A stretch of 64,000 nt of DNA, from assembly GCF_000004195.4 (NCBI RefSeq), contig NC_030678.2:92008404-92072403 (forward strand). Reading direction: 5' to 3'. The notes beneath the pieces were generated by a model. That model was not told where the DNA came from. It worked only from the letters and a program-made list of their open reading frames with translations, and did not search any database. Made by a program: the position numbers and the translations under genes. Numbering within the stretch: the stretch's first letter is position 1; every line of letters starts with the position of its first letter. Positions 23,773 to 35,677 of the stretch are shown here, piece after piece. This stretch comes from Xenopus tropicalis. Taxonomy: Eukaryota > Chordata > Amphibia > Anura > Pipidae.

Positions 23773-24597
23773 TGTGTAGGGACCCACAGGGTTAAGCTCC
23801 CTCTGGCTTTACAACCCTACCTCTTCACATCTTTGTTATTATTGGGCAAAGCCCTCTGTACTCAGGTTACAGTTTAGAACCACTATCCCTTTTGGTCTAG
23901 TTAGGTTGTTCACACCCCATGCAGACTGATATAGTGTCTGGCAGGAGGGTGTGACTTCCTCTTTGGCTGAAGTCTGCCTTCCGAGCAACACTCCATTGAG
24001 CCTGGGAGCAGACAGTAGGCCACAGAAGCCATTTTGCCCCAAAGTGATAACATTCACTTTGGAGAAGTCGGGGACAGGGCCCCATGAACGAGGAATTAGC
24101 AAGCACAGCAGTTTGTTTAATAGCACTTTCCAGGAAAGTGACATAGTCAGCTCTAGCTAGAAAGGGCAGCTTTAATAGCCCCATCTAGGAGTGATTAGAT
24201 CCAGGAGTATTTCTCCTATCCGGCAATGTTGCCTCAGTGTAGGGCCATGGAGTAGAGATAGTGACAGGTAGGATAACCCCTGATCCCGACTCATCCACTA
24301 GAGGTTATCAACCTGATGGAGTAGATATCTACCTGGACTACCTCTAAAGAGGGTATTGGCTAAAAGGTGTGTTTCCCTGCCCAGACTCTACCAAGAGGTG
24401 GGATAAAACGGTGCATACCCTCTCTTCTGCATCAGAGTGTACTCTCATATTACCATCTATACTGCTTGTGTTGTGAGTATGATAACCCTGCTTACCATCT
24501 GTCTATTGGATCAATAAATCTGTATTATAGTTCACCATAAGAACATCTCTGGCATCCAGTTAAAATTTTCTGTGCCTTAAACTTTTATTAACAGCAA
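23773..24597 (+). mobile_element. probable solo LTR of a retrotransposon
   Basis: Starts TGTGTAGGGACCCACAGGG and runs about 820 bp to near TTTATTAACA. Late in it are a TATA-like promoter (GGTGGGATAAAACGG near 24400) and, about 110 bp on, an AATAAA signal (GGATCAATAAATCTG near 24515) followed by CTCTGGCATCCAG, the order expected of an LTR (U3-R-U5). There is no internal retroviral or gag-pol sequence next to it, and the target duplication is not clear, so the borders are uncertain. The frames inside it are not genes. Confidence 0.5.
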
Positions 24598-24714
24598 ACC
24601 ATTGTACCAGGTATGCCTCAGGAGAGGATACCAGAAAAGGATGTGATGTCTTAACTTTGCACTAATTCATTGCACTATTGAATAGGTTTGAAAGTATATT
24701 TGGTTTAACCACTT

Positions 24715-25219
24715 CCTAGCCTTCCTAGCGTTATTTAAGTCGCGATGAGCATTTTTCTTGCGTTATTTTCCGCGTGTGCGTTAATTCCCACTGCGCGCGA
24801 TATATATTTCGCTGCTTGCTATATTAACGCATGAATTAACGCACGTAACCATTACGTTCGTAACCATTTCCCTGCAAACTGGAGGATGCATCACTCTAGG
24901 GCCAACACATACTTGAAAAAATCCCACTGCAAAGTCCATGTTGTGTTGTCAAAAGCTCACAAACCACAATTTTGTTTAAGTACCGCCTGCCCCAAGAAGG
25001 TGTTAATCTTCGCACAGATTAATGCGATATTTAGCGTGTTTAATGCTTCATATGTGTTTGTGAATCATACGTTAGTATTATTTCTACGCGCGAATTAACG
25101 CAATGCATTAAAATTAACACATTGCAGTAGCGCACAATTTAATGCATGGGAAATTACTTAAATTTTAATGCAAAAAACCATGTGATAACGCTTATCGACC
25201 TTTTTTGAATTGGCCCCAA
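24715..25219. mobile_element. 'TTAACGC'-rich palindromic MITE
   Basis: Contains many copies of TTAACGC/GCGTTAA (CATGAATTAACGCACG, GCGCGAATTAACGCAATG) and ends AATTGGCCCCAAG. CpG-rich against an AT-rich background. It belongs to a type with GGGGCCAATT ends in Xenopus; the left end is not defined. Confidence 0.5.
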
Positions 25220-25469
25220 GACGTCTTCTAGTGTGTTTAGAATAAAAAGCTTAAGGCTTTTTGCCAAAGGCGAAGTGATTTAGTCACCCACGATAGATCT
25301 CTGTTACTGCAGGGAACCACTCCGAAATGCTGTTCCACTGGCAACAATAGGAATTGGTAGTGGAAAGGCCTACGCATTGCTTTGACTTTCCGAAGTCACG
25401 CCAGGTTGCCTGTAGGAGGAAACTTTGTGTGAAACTTTGAAGCGATTTCTATTGTTGCCAGTTCTCTTT

Positions 25470-25755
25470 TCCCTCACCTATGGGTGGCGATATGGGGCTG
25501 ATTTTTTCGTTTGGCCCTAGGGACAAATTAAAACGTATTAAAATGCCGGGCATAGGCACCGTCGATTTGGGGACTGCATCAATAAACCAATGCAGTCCCT
25601 ATTTGACAGAAAAATCAAGATCTGGCCCATTTCAGGTCAGATATAGGTCGGGGATGCCCATCGTTGGTGCCTATGCATGGGTAGATAAGCTGCCGAATAT
25701 GTCAAAAGGACCAATATAGGCATCTGAAATTGGCCTGTGTATGGCCACCTTTAGC
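25470..25755 (+). mobile_element. 'GTGTATGGCCACCTTTAG' family element, direct copy
   Basis: Runs from CACCTATGGGTGGCGATATG to TGTGTATGGCCACCTTTAG. It matches the inverted copy at 11495-11790 along its length (see that entry for shared blocks) and the fragment at 2525. Confidence 0.7.
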
Positions 25756-26483
25756 ACAGATGCTATCTTCAACTACTTCTAACAATACTGGATGGCATAA
25801 TCACCCTCACCAAATTTGATTCCAAAAAGTTTCATTTTGGACTGGGCCATGGGGCCATCTGGGAGTTCAATTGCAGGATTAACCTCCTATATCCATAAAG
25901 CTTTATAATCATTCCTGTCTATTTAGGACCCTAAGTCATAGTCATGAGCTATGTGACTGAACCTCCTCCCAATTTTACACAATGACTATTATATTGAGAA
26001 CACAGACAATAACAAGGTTCTCCAGAAACGTCTCATAAAATTGCAAATTGCATAATTAATGTGTCCATGCCAAACACATAGATCCATTCTTGTAGGACAG
26101 CTCAATCACCATCTTACTTGACCCCAGAAGAGAACAGAAAATACTTACCCATCTAGCCATCCATAGTAGGAAGTTTTCAGTCTTGTGATGGAAAACTTTA
26201 GTCTAATTAATAGAACTTCCTGGGTGTCTATATCTGTGGTTAATCCTATCAAAAGCCTTAGACTGGTAGAATGGAAACAGGTAATTGCCCCATTTAGAGA
26301 TACATTTAGAGAACAGCATACAGTAATATGAAAACACCACAGCCATCACATAACCTATATATACCTCTATAGAAGGTGAATCCTGGCTGTCCAGGAAGTA
26401 GTAAATAGGCACATGCACTATCAAGAGCCACTATGATAGCCCAGTTGGCCCGCAGCACCTCTCTGTCCATAGGCCACACAGTG
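25756..26483. other. intergenic, nothing recognised
   Basis: No gene or repeat recognised. Confidence 0.3.
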
Positions 26484-26925
26484 TTAAAGGAACAGTAACA
26501 CCAAAAAATGAAAGTGTATAAAAATTATTCATATATTATATACTATTGCTCTGCACTGGTAAAAGTTGTGTGTTTTCTTCATAAACACTACTACAGTTTA
26601 TATAAATACCCTGCTGTGTAGCCACGGGGGCAGCCATTTAAATTGAAAAAAGGAGAAAAGGCACAGGTTACTAAGCAGATAACAGATAAGTAGCACATTC
26701 CCATTGTATTCTACACAGTTTATCTGGTATCTTCTTATGTAACCTGTGCCTTTTCTCCTTTTTTCAATTTAAATGGCTGCCCCCATGGCTACACAGCAGC
26801 TATTTCTATTAACTATAGTAGTCTTTCTGAAGCAAACACGCAACTGTTACCAGTGTAGGGCAACAGTACATTATGTTTTAATTATTTTAAAACATTTTTA
26901 TTTTTTAGTGCTACTGTTCCTTTAA
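26484..26925. mobile_element. T2-family MITE (AGGAACAGTAACA type), intact
   Basis: TTAAAGGAACAGTAACACC at the left and GCTACTGTTCCTTTAA at the right, TTAA at both borders. Strong internal palindrome: AAATTGAAAAAAGGAGAAAA with TTTTCTCCTTTTTTCAATTT, and GGCACAGGTTAC with GTAACCTGTGCC. The least decayed of the three copies in the window. Confidence 0.92.
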
Positions 26926-27839
26926 GGTCAAAAACTACAGAATGGGCTGTAAAAAAAAAGAGATTAAACTTTCTAGAAGGGTGACCACTCCATTGTAAGC
27001 TTTGGTTGCAAGAGATCAATTGGAACATGATCCCATTCCTCCTTGATCATGTTCCGTGGCATTTGTGGGCAAAGAAAACCCAAAACAAAACAGAATTTTA
27101 GGCTTGTCTTTAAATAGCATTCAATTGATGATCTAACTGACCTTGGAAGGAAATGTTAGACTGGACGAAAAGAGAATTACATGTTCTTGACAGTACATTG
27201 GATGACCCCTTCATTAGGTAAATCTGCTTTCCAGTGTACTGATTAATCAGAAATGCCATTATGATTTGTGAATTATGTATTAGAAGTGGCATGTCTTTTA
27301 TGATTGTTTCTCTTACCTTGAGTGCAGCTTTTGGGCTAGGTGATTATGATACTGATGTGTACACTGGATTAGCATGACTGGATGTGACAGGGAAATATTG
27401 AACCAGCAATACTGGAATTTTTAACTAGGTCAGTTACGCAACTTCCATGCAATGACCTCTCAAGACTCAACTTCAGGGGTGTTTCTGGGACTGCTGTTGT
27501 CTGAGGCAGCAACCTTGATACCCCCCCACCTGCTCTGTGCTTAACTCTTAAGGGAGTCAAGTAGGGCTGCATCACTAGTGCAGATCATGCTATTGAGATA
27601 TCTTCACCAGAAAAGCTAATTTACATTTTAAAAAGTGGAAAAATGGAAATTCAGCTCTTGAAATTATCAGAGGTGGCATTTTGCCACCACTTGCCTCATG
27701 GCAGGAGCAGCCCTGCCCAACTTAATCCAATATGGACACTAGAAACATTTCCAGACAGGACAGACAGGATACACAGTTTTTTGAAACTGTAGTCTGGTAC
27801 TTTGTAATCAAATAAAAAATAATCTTTTTAAACAAGATT
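26926..27839. other. intergenic, nothing recognised
   Basis: A small perfect stem (GGAACATGATC / GATCATGTTCC, 27022-27055) is the only structure seen. Confidence 0.35.
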
Positions 27840-27948
27840 GAGATCAGGTTTAGTAAAAAGCAAGTATTCTGCCAAAACAAAATACTACTAAATATGACTG
27901 AAATCAGGCCTAATTACAAACCGAATTTGGGATAAGGTGCATCCCTAG
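27840..27948. repeat. hAT-like MITE end ('GGTGCATCCCTA' type), second copy
   Basis: CAAACCGAATTTGGGAT followed by AAGGTGCATCCCTA is the decayed inverse of TAGGGATGCACC termini. No partner end found. Confidence 0.45.
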
Positions 27949-28030
27949 ATCTAGCTATATAATATCTAGTAACCTTTAACAACCAGCCAGGCAATTCAGA
28001 CTAGCAAATACCTGCTAAGTTTTATAAGTT

Positions 28031-28471
28031 TTATAGGAAACCTAAACCTCCAGAATTTATAATAATTATTATAATAATAATTATTATTGGAATATATATC
28101 GATAAATAGTAATCTTTTAAATCTTTTACCTTGAGTTGCCAAAATGTGATTGTCCATGTGTTTCCTCAGAGATCTCCTGACAGAAAATAATGTTAATCTA
28201 AAAGTAAGAACTGTGGGAGTAAAAGAGTGCAGTCCATTCATTGGCTGATGTACCCTGGCATGTATGTGTGCTTTTGGTTTGTGTAAGCACAGTAAATCAT
28301 ACCAGCATGGGGGCGGCCTTCAGTACTTAAAATGGCAGTTTTTCCATTTGGTATTATCCAGTGGCTCATGCTACTAGAAATGTATATTTTTATGGATGAA
28401 GTAGTGTTTTACATATGGGCTTTTTATGTTATGTCTATTTAGAGATGTCCAGGGTCATCATTTCCCTTTAA
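28031..28471. mobile_element. T2-family MITE (AGGAAACCTATACC type), copy 2
   Basis: Left end TTATAGGAAACCTAAACC (decayed TTAAAGGAAACC) and right end ATCATTTCCCTTTAA with TTAA. Body shared with 21417-21840 (TTCATTGGCTGATG, GCATGTATGTGTGC, GGGGGCGGCC, TTTACATATGGGC). Confidence 0.7.
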
Positions 28472-31140
28472 TAGAGCTGGACTATTACTATATTTGCAAT
28501 ATTATATTTTAAACATCAGTACTGGTAATGTAATAAAAAGTGTACAATATTCTTCTGTCCTTGCAACCTATTAAAACCAATTACATGTATTATATTATAT
28601 TAGCAAACTAATCACTTGCTTTTCCAGTTATTACATTCCCTAACATCTGGCTTTGGTGCTATTTTGTTTGCATCCTATGTAAAAAGCATGAAAATTCTCA
28701 GTAGTTTGTAAGTGAAATATACTTTGAACTAGGCCTCTTCCAAAAAGCTAAATTATATTACCATTTTGTTAATATAGGTTGTAATTACTTTAAATGACAA
28801 GTCCTCATGTAACTGTGGTCTATAGAGCAATGGTGGAACAATCATTATGATTATTCATTATTTAAATTATTTCAATATATTACAGACCTGTAAGAAAAAC
28901 CAGAGTTATATCTTGAGAATAAAAAATACATTAAAGGCACGGTTCTGTCATGTTTTGGTGTGAGCAGACAGTAGCTATAAGATTTCTACAAGGATGAATA
29001 ATAGATTCAGCTGTGCATTTCTCCCCATGTATGAGTGCTGAAATACTATGGCAAGTCACACTGTAAATTGTCAAAGTCTGACAATGAGAGAAATATTTTT
29101 TTCCTTAAATAAAAGAGGTGGTTTAGCAGTGCAGGCCAAAACATCTCACTGCACAAAGAACTTGGACTGGAAACTCAGAAGCCATAAATTGTTTGGAGGA
29201 GGTTGGCAGAAGTCGTCTAGCCTGGTGTTGATATAGTGTCATTTTGACAAATGAAATTGCACAGTTCAGCAGAAAGAAAGGCCCATATTACTCTTGTACA
29301 ACATGCTGGAGTATTTTATACCTTCCAAGATATGCTTTTTAATTACAGCTGTTATGTCAGCATATATCAAAAAGATGAATTTGTAGTACTTTCGCACTCT
29401 AGATCTTATCTAAAGTACGAGAAATTGTTTTTTTCTGTGCTGTGACGTTTTAAAAAGTCTTGCCTAGCTCTATTTTTAACTTTTTCCATACTTTGGAATT
29501 TTTTTTTTTACTCCAGTGGCTGTATTACCTGTTTTTTATGGCTTCCTGGTGCTCTTGGCAATACAACTAAAAGTCTCGCTGTGCCTTGTGTAATGTAATC
29601 TACGTGACTCTACAGCATTTGACTGGCCTTCACTGAATTGTTCCATATAACAATGGGCACTAAAATGGCACAAATGCACAGCTGTGCTTAGCTGGGTTAA
29701 GACCATTTCAGGGAGTAGCCAGAATAATGGGTTGCATGTGTGCTCAGATCACATACTGATGGTTGCCATTAAAACTTAATAGGTTTATACTGAATGTACC
29801 TTTCAGAAGATATGGGATTGCTAAAGGTTTGGAGGAAGTTTGCTATACTAAGGAATTAAGCTAAAAATACCAAGCTGTTTTATGTCTGAGCTAGAGAAGT
29901 GAAAGTACCATGCAAGCTATCCTTCTGCTCTGCTTAAAATCCAAGTTGGATATTGTCATTGCCTAATAAAAATCATATGAATCTTGTTGCAGTTTTTTTT
30001 CCTGTGATTGTTTTTTTAAAAAATGCAAATTCAAAAACTGATAACTTGACTTCCCCATGTTAGCAAACACAAGAAATTGGTGTTCTCCTAGTGGACCTGG
30101 AAAAATTCTGTAAATACTGTAGGTGTTTATATGATAACTGCTGTAGATATATTGACAGTAACCAGTGCTTGTTTTAAAAGTTGCCTGTCCTCTATGTTCA
30201 TATTGCAAAAACACATCTTTCTATTTTAGTTTCTGCCTAAACACCATTCAAAATCTGTTGTTGCATAATGACTCAAAAGTTTGGTTATTTTTTAACAAAA
30301 TTTTACCCTAAAAAACTTGATTGAATAAAACTGTGAAACAAACTTGAGTGCATTGAAGTCCTACTCTACTCTCTATTTTCTACAAACTCTCAAGAAGATT
30401 TGAGAATTTGAATAACACAAAAACTTGTGCTTAATAAATATGAAACATTTGAGTTTTGAAACCCTTATTTACATTTGGGAGTTTTAGCACAAAAAGATTT
30501 GAATCAAGAAACAAATTTGAATGTTGGTAAATCAGCCCCCTAAGTTTAATGATTAAGCGCCATGTCCTTACCAACAGAGCTTGTAATGTAAGTCAATTGC
30601 AATTAGATTTACAAATACCTTTAAAACTATGTAACATTTGGAGTTATTGCAGTAGAATAAAAGCTCAACATAGAATTAGGCAAAACAATCTGAAACCTGT
30701 TGTTATGTACCAGTACAAGGCCTCCGCAGTCGATTTGCAGATCTGTGCCAATGAAGATGCCCCAAGCTTCTCCCTGTCTGTGCTGCTGCCAAGCTTAGAA
30801 ATATCTTGCAACATGCTGTACATATAATAAACTAATGATTCAAGGCTGATGAGTAATTAAATCAGATTCACATTAAATATTGAGTAATAATAAGGTCTGT
30901 AGCACCAGCTTCTATAACTGATTTAACCTTACTGTCTGTTTTTTGATGATTTTCAATGACCCCTAAGCTTATCTGCTAAACATACTGTGAGCATGTGCAG
31001 TGTCACTGACACTTGAAAAATGAGCCCTAAATTGGTAAGATGCTGAGGGCAACTTTGAAGGTGTGGAACATGAACCTTAAAGGTGTAGCTGGTAAACCTA
31101 GTTCAGTAAGTAAATAATACAACCATATCTGTGACTCATA
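28472..31140. other. intergenic, nothing recognised
   Basis: AT-rich. Lone repeat-like termini occur (AATCAGCCCCCTAAG at 30532), but no complete element. The frame 30549-30827 has no recognisable protein pattern. Confidence 0.3.
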
Positions 31141-31149
31141 CACTGGAAG

Positions 31150-31365
31150 AGGTGAATTTGTCCTGTTTCGCTTCACCACAAAATTTGCTAAACTACAGGA
31201 AAAAATTCCCAAACGGGGAAAAAATTGGCTTTTTTTTTGACGCAACCGCAACCATTTTGACGTGACCGTGACTTTTTTTGAAGTTCCGCAAAACAATACG
31301 CCAATGGCAATATGTGGAAATTCTCTGCCAATCCACTCTTGCCGGAAAAAATCACTAATCATTAA
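31150..31365. repeat. CpG-containing hAT-like MITE remnant
   Basis: CAAAATTTGCTAAA, TTTGACGCAACCGCAACC, TGACGTGACCGTGAC and the end AAATCACTAATCATT resemble the 59663 element (ends CCCATCACTAATCAT). The left terminus is missing. It accounts for the 111-codon minus-strand frame here. Confidence 0.45.
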
Positions 31366-32540
31366 TTGTGAGGCATTCTATAATATAAAGACAGAAACTT
31401 TAGTTTCAAATGTCACATAGCCCTTTCATCTGCCATTTAATTCATCAACATTCTATACCTCCAGGTTTTAATGTTCTGCAAAGACACATGGAAAGGCTAC
31501 TAATTTACCATGTGGCAATGGAGATTTGAAGATAAATCTTCAATGTTTTGAAATAAATAAATAGCGATCACAAAGATATGTGGGGTAATAGCCAATTTAA
31601 ATTAGAATCAAAACTATCTGAAACTAGCTAAAAAATATCTGAAGTGGTACTTTGTAAGGTTATGCATCACAGGAAAGTATAGGAAAATAAATGGGTCTTG
31701 AATATAAAAGCAACAAAAGTCACAAAGTAATGCATGATCTAATAATATGAAAATCACAGGATCGAGTTCTAGCACCATGCATTGCTATCAGGTGCCTACA
31801 GAATACAGAGGCCCTGTCTGCCAGGGGTCAGATCCTACAATAAAGAAAAAAATGAAAGAACTGTGGCCCTGATTAATGTAAATCAAAGTAATTTTGCTTG
31901 GTCCAAACGCACAATGTGAAAATGATTCTGGTTTGCCTGGGCCTTTTTTTATCAAGCCAGTGCTCCCTTGTTCTATACAGGGAATAGACCAAGTGGGAAA
32001 CAATCCAGTAGTATTGCAGTCATCCGCATAGTAAAGCAATCACAATTATCATTATTATCAATGAGGCAAGAACTTTAGAAATGAATTACCTACTTTCAGA
32101 AATGAATACAATTAAAGAATAGTAATCTGCTTTGCATGATATGACCACTGACACCAATATGTTGAGAAGTGCTGACACTCAATATGTTCATATTAGATTA
32201 CTAACATCCTAGTTAAACAATATACAGTCATCTACATGTAGTTATTCACTGTCTGTACTTCTCTACTTCTCTGCAGTGGGATATCAGGTAAAGTGATGAG
32301 TGCTTTATGTAAAGGCACAGCCTCCCTTTACTTAAGATAATATGTATAGTTATACAATAAGGCTTGACAAAAAATACAGGTAGGTCAAAACTATGCCACA
32401 ATTTCAAGGGGAAGTTAATCACACACTTTCAAAGGGAAGTTAATCCTATCATTGTTTTCTATTTCACACAGTTGAAATAAGTGAAACTTAAACACATTAT
32501 TGTTTTCCAAAAATGAGCACCAATGCTCCTAAAATGGCAG
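31366..32540. other. intergenic, nothing recognised
   Basis: No gene, repeat end or structure recognised. Confidence 0.3.
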
Positions 32541-32808
32541 CTGGAGCATTTCCCGTTTAGGAAAAATAAAGATGATTTATGGAAATAAACATCCGTTTAA
32601 ATTTTAAGATTTTGTTAAGAAATGGCAATATATTCTCAAAAAAATTCATAAAACTTTCACCAAAATTCTTAACTTTTTCAAGAAAACCTTTCCTGAACAT
32701 TTTGGATAAAAATAAAACAAAATTTGAAACTTTTGTATGATCGACTCTCAGGAGTTTATGTGAGTTTCTAAAAACAAACAAATCTGATTTTTAGTAAATC
32801 TGCCCCTT
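32541..32808. repeat. fragment of 'AGTAAATCTGCCCC' family MITE
   Basis: The right end TTTTTAGTAAATCTGCCCCT is the terminus of the family found complete at 50260-50640. The left end was not identified. Confidence 0.4.
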
Positions 32809-32999
32809 GATGCTACAAAAGAGAACTGGTATAATACGGATTTAAAATAACTGGAAGAATAGATGCCAGGGTTCAGTTGGTAAAACAAATGGCAAATGGC
32901 GGACATACCAGTTCTTGGTGGTACACTTCAACTTTCTGATCCCATTGTGTAAATGTACACACACATACACACACACACTATATATATATAGTGTTGTAT

Positions 33000-33275
33000 A
33001 TATACAACTTTGAGAAAGGCTGCAGGAGTAGCCGAAGCATCACTTCTTCGTTTTTCACTTAATAAACTACTAAAATTCGTGATAAGACCTGTGTAAAGCG
33101 ACCCCTTTTTTGATTGACTATCTACGCCTTTGAGGACTGCACCCAGTCCACCTAGTAGGGTGGATAGGTAAATAAAACTTTTTGTGTTTTGTACCATGGA
33201 AAGACAAAGGAAACCCACACACAAGAAGAATATACAAACCTAGGACCCAATGCTGCAAGGAAGCAGTGTTTCTCT
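33000..33275 (+). repeat. composite repeat remnants
   Basis: Two recognisable pieces: 33010-33070 with AGCCGAAGCATC followed by CTTAATAAAC (the GAAACGT/AATAAA type seen at 37.2, 38.0, 45.0 and 59.1 kb), and 33200-33265 with AAAGGAAACCCACACACAAG, AGAATATACAAACC and CCCAATGCTGCAAGGAAGCA, the widespread vertebrate repeat also present at 46440-46765. Confidence 0.45.
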
Positions 33276-33454
33276 AAATGAATATTTATATGCATGTATA
33301 TATACTACATACATATATAAATATATATTTATGAAAATGATGCAGCACATTTTTTTTTATCAGAAATGTGAATTTGGAAGAGTGAGCTTTTTCCCTGTAG
33401 AGTTTTGTGAAGAAATTCATGGGTTCCCTGGTGGCGAACATTTTGTGTATCCAC

Positions 33455-33655
33455 GCTAACATTTCTCAGTGTGGTCTATTTAACCAGAAAAAAAATGCAG
33501 TCTTTGCATTTGCCTTCACCGTCTGCTGCTTCTTTGAAGCAATAATCAATTAATTATTGATTACAAGCAATGGAAAATCAATAGTGGGTTTTGGTCAACT
33601 TGATTTGGAGAATTTCTGGCCTGGGCAATTAGGAGAAAGGATATCTATATGGAAT
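33455..33655. promoter_or_regulatory. candidate regulatory block with homeodomain-site palindrome
   Basis: 33543-33563 is TAATCAA-TTAATTA-TTGATTA, a perfect palindrome of overlapping TAAT/ATTA cores. The flanks are unique. It lies about 1.4 kb past the tbx4 stop codon. Regulatory activity is an inference. Confidence 0.3.
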
Positions 33656-34513
33656 GATTTTCATCTATAATGAGCAGTTGTGGCATAGTTGAAAGAAGCT
33701 TCTCTAACATAGGGCAATGTATATGCTTTTGCAGAGCTAAAACGCCTTAACCACAAAGTAATTTTACCTAGAGCTAACCTTAGCTAAAGCCTTAGAAGGG
33801 TCACAGTACTAGAGCAAACTGATAAACCTGAACAACAATTCTGTAAAGCATCAATATAAAGTAAAAGGAGTTCTTGGAACATGGATACCCTTACAAGCCA
33901 CCAAAACCCACTGAAAAAAACATAAATAAATTTATCTCCATAATAGGAAGCTTTTTGAAAACCTTTGTTTACATAAATTTTTCCTAACAATTAGGAGTAT
34001 TGTTCAAAATATTCAAGTTCATAATAGTTTTTCATGGCAACGTTAAGCTTCCATTATGTCGTTCTTATCTTGAATGCTGTAACAGACAAACCAATTATTA
34101 ATGCCACACATATCACCAAATCACAACATGGGCTGAATGTTTCTTAGGCTGGGAAAATGTCTGACATTATGGATATCTTCCTGGGAAAGTCTGAGATTTA
34201 TTGAAGAGCAGTGAGGGATGGGATGATGAAATCTTGAGTCGCTGTCAGCTTATAATATTTATAACTGCACAAATTAATAAAGATTACTGAAAAGTAACAG
34301 AAACTTTGGATTACAAGTAAAAATGTTTTTTATGCTCTTATATGTACTGTAAATAAAATGACCAAGCTATATAACAAGGAAACCAGGAAATTTCCACTTC
34401 ACTTGGGTCTAACAGGATTTCTAAGAAAATGTAGTCTCTTGCATATAAAAGTTATTTTTCTTAGTTTTTTTAAACAACACATTTAATTTAAAAAAAAAAT
34501 CTTAAATAGATGT

Positions 34514-34946
34514 CTTTCAAAACCCTGGTAACATTCGTTTTTATTAAGCATTTCATCTGTTAAAGCAAAGCTTCATTGAAAATGTGGCTTGCATTTGGAT
34601 AGATATATATATATTTATATATATATACATATATATATATATGTATAAATAGCTTTTCAGCATGCAAAATGTAGTGATTTTCCACTTTTGTATTTCATTT
34701 GAGAAATAGTTTGATGCATGTTCTACTTTTACTGGTTTTCCCAGTTTTTGAAATATAGAAGATCCAGGACTGTATAGGTTGACTTTAACACGTCTATAGT
34801 GATAATTTCTCTATATCCTCTATATCGAGCAATCTCAGATAAAAAGACTTTCTGGAGTGCAGGATACCAACAGGTATTAAGGAAAGAAATCAGATTGGTT
34901 GGGTCATTGAAGAATAATTCATATGTGGTGTCCATGGAAGCAGCAG
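34514..34946 (-). other. tbx4: probable tbx4 3' UTR
   Basis: The stretch after the tbx4 stop holds no other gene. An AATAAA polyadenylation hexamer lies on the minus strand at 34545-34540, about 400 nt past the stop, so a short 3' UTR ending near 34515 is plausible; a second AATAAA at 34202-34197 would give a longer form. The segment includes an AT-dinucleotide run at 34600-34645. The UTR extent is inferred, not seen. Confidence 0.45.
34600..34645. repeat. AT-dinucleotide tract
   Basis: Interrupted (AT)n run, within the presumed tbx4 3' UTR. Confidence 0.85.
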
Positions 34947-35569
34947 TCATCCATCAGTCCAGTTTTCAACAGTCCCCATGCCTGAATGATACTGTAGCGA
35001 AGATTCTCTGGATAAAGAAAAGCTTTGTGAATACAGAAATTCATTGGCTGTGTTAATATGAGGGGATGGGGGTTTTCGTTCACAAAGGGATGGATGTACC
35101 CTTTCTCTAGGAAATGACGACGAAGGAACTCTTTCCCGAGCCTGCGACTGAGAAAGCTGATTGTAGACACTGAAGTGGGATTCTCCCGGAGGCTGAGACC
35201 CTTGTCCTGCAATGGCAGGCAGACGAGGCATCATGGTGGTGGTGGTAAAATGAGTGGGGAAAGGTTGATATGGCACGGTCTCCATTGTCTGAACACTGTA
35301 GCTAGTGTACGGTGAAACAGAAGTCCACATGTTACAGCTTAAAGGTGGAGGTGGAGGAGGTAAATCTTCTACCCCTGATACACCAGCTATTTCAGCTCCT
35401 GAAGTAGAGTACATACATGGTTCCCTTGGTGTAACTTCATTGCGGTATGATGGACTCAACATTTGCTGGTCATATGGAGGAGGAGATCGAAAATAGTGAT
35501 CATCTGCCATAGATGATGAGGGATCCAAATAAGATCTCTTGCATGGTAAGTCAAGATGGCGAGCCCCTT
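34947..35569 (-). CDS. tbx4: tbx4, last coding exon (C-terminal domain and stop)
   Basis: Final coding exon of the T-box transcription factor Tbx4, which in vertebrates controls hindlimb outgrowth and lung/trachea mesenchyme. The exon encodes about 206 residues. Recognisable blocks are LPCKRSYL near its start, [19 protein letters not shown], a proline run ([11 protein letters not shown]), the [15 protein letters not shown] block, [40 protein letters not shown] and the terminal [11 protein letters not shown]. This tail is TBX4-type; TBX5 ends differently (EWSDN-type). The acceptor is TTTACAG before AAGGGGCTCG, and the exon starts in phase so that G from the upstream exon plus AA makes Glu. The stop is TGA at 34949-34947. 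This C-terminal half is the less structured, transactivating part of the protein. The upstream in-frame Met seen when the ORF is extended to 35654 lies in the intron. Confidence 0.96.
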
Positions 35570-35677
35570 CTGTAAACCAAAAAACTATATATTTAGAAGA
35601 TGCACATTGGGGGTGATACTGAGAAAAATTGTGGATTGTCATTAGAAAACTCATTCTTTAAAACAAAATGATGTACT

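Noticed and set aside
23839..24184. Overlapping 95-101-codon minus-strand frames
   Set aside because: They lie antisense within the probable solo LTR and match no known protein type.
27022..27055. Perfect 11-bp inverted repeat with a 12-nt loop
   Set aside because: Too short to be more than chance in 64 kb.
31027..31362. 111-codon minus-strand open frame
   Set aside because: It runs through a CpG-containing MITE remnant and has no protein pattern.
1..34500. Expected tbx4 neighbours (for example brip1 in mammals)
   Set aside because: No helicase-type or other exon patterns were seen downstream of tbx4; the gap to the next gene is probably longer than the window.
34799..35212. Other-frame ORFs across the last tbx4 exon (34799-35056 plus, 34919-35212 minus, 35305-35496 plus)
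   Set aside because: Shadows of the tbx4 coding frame, which is supported by protein similarity and splice sites.
35570..35654. Met start at 35654 upstream of the last tbx4 exon
   Set aside because: The extra residues before [13 protein letters not shown] are intronic; a good acceptor sits at 35570-35571 and phases fit the upstream exon.
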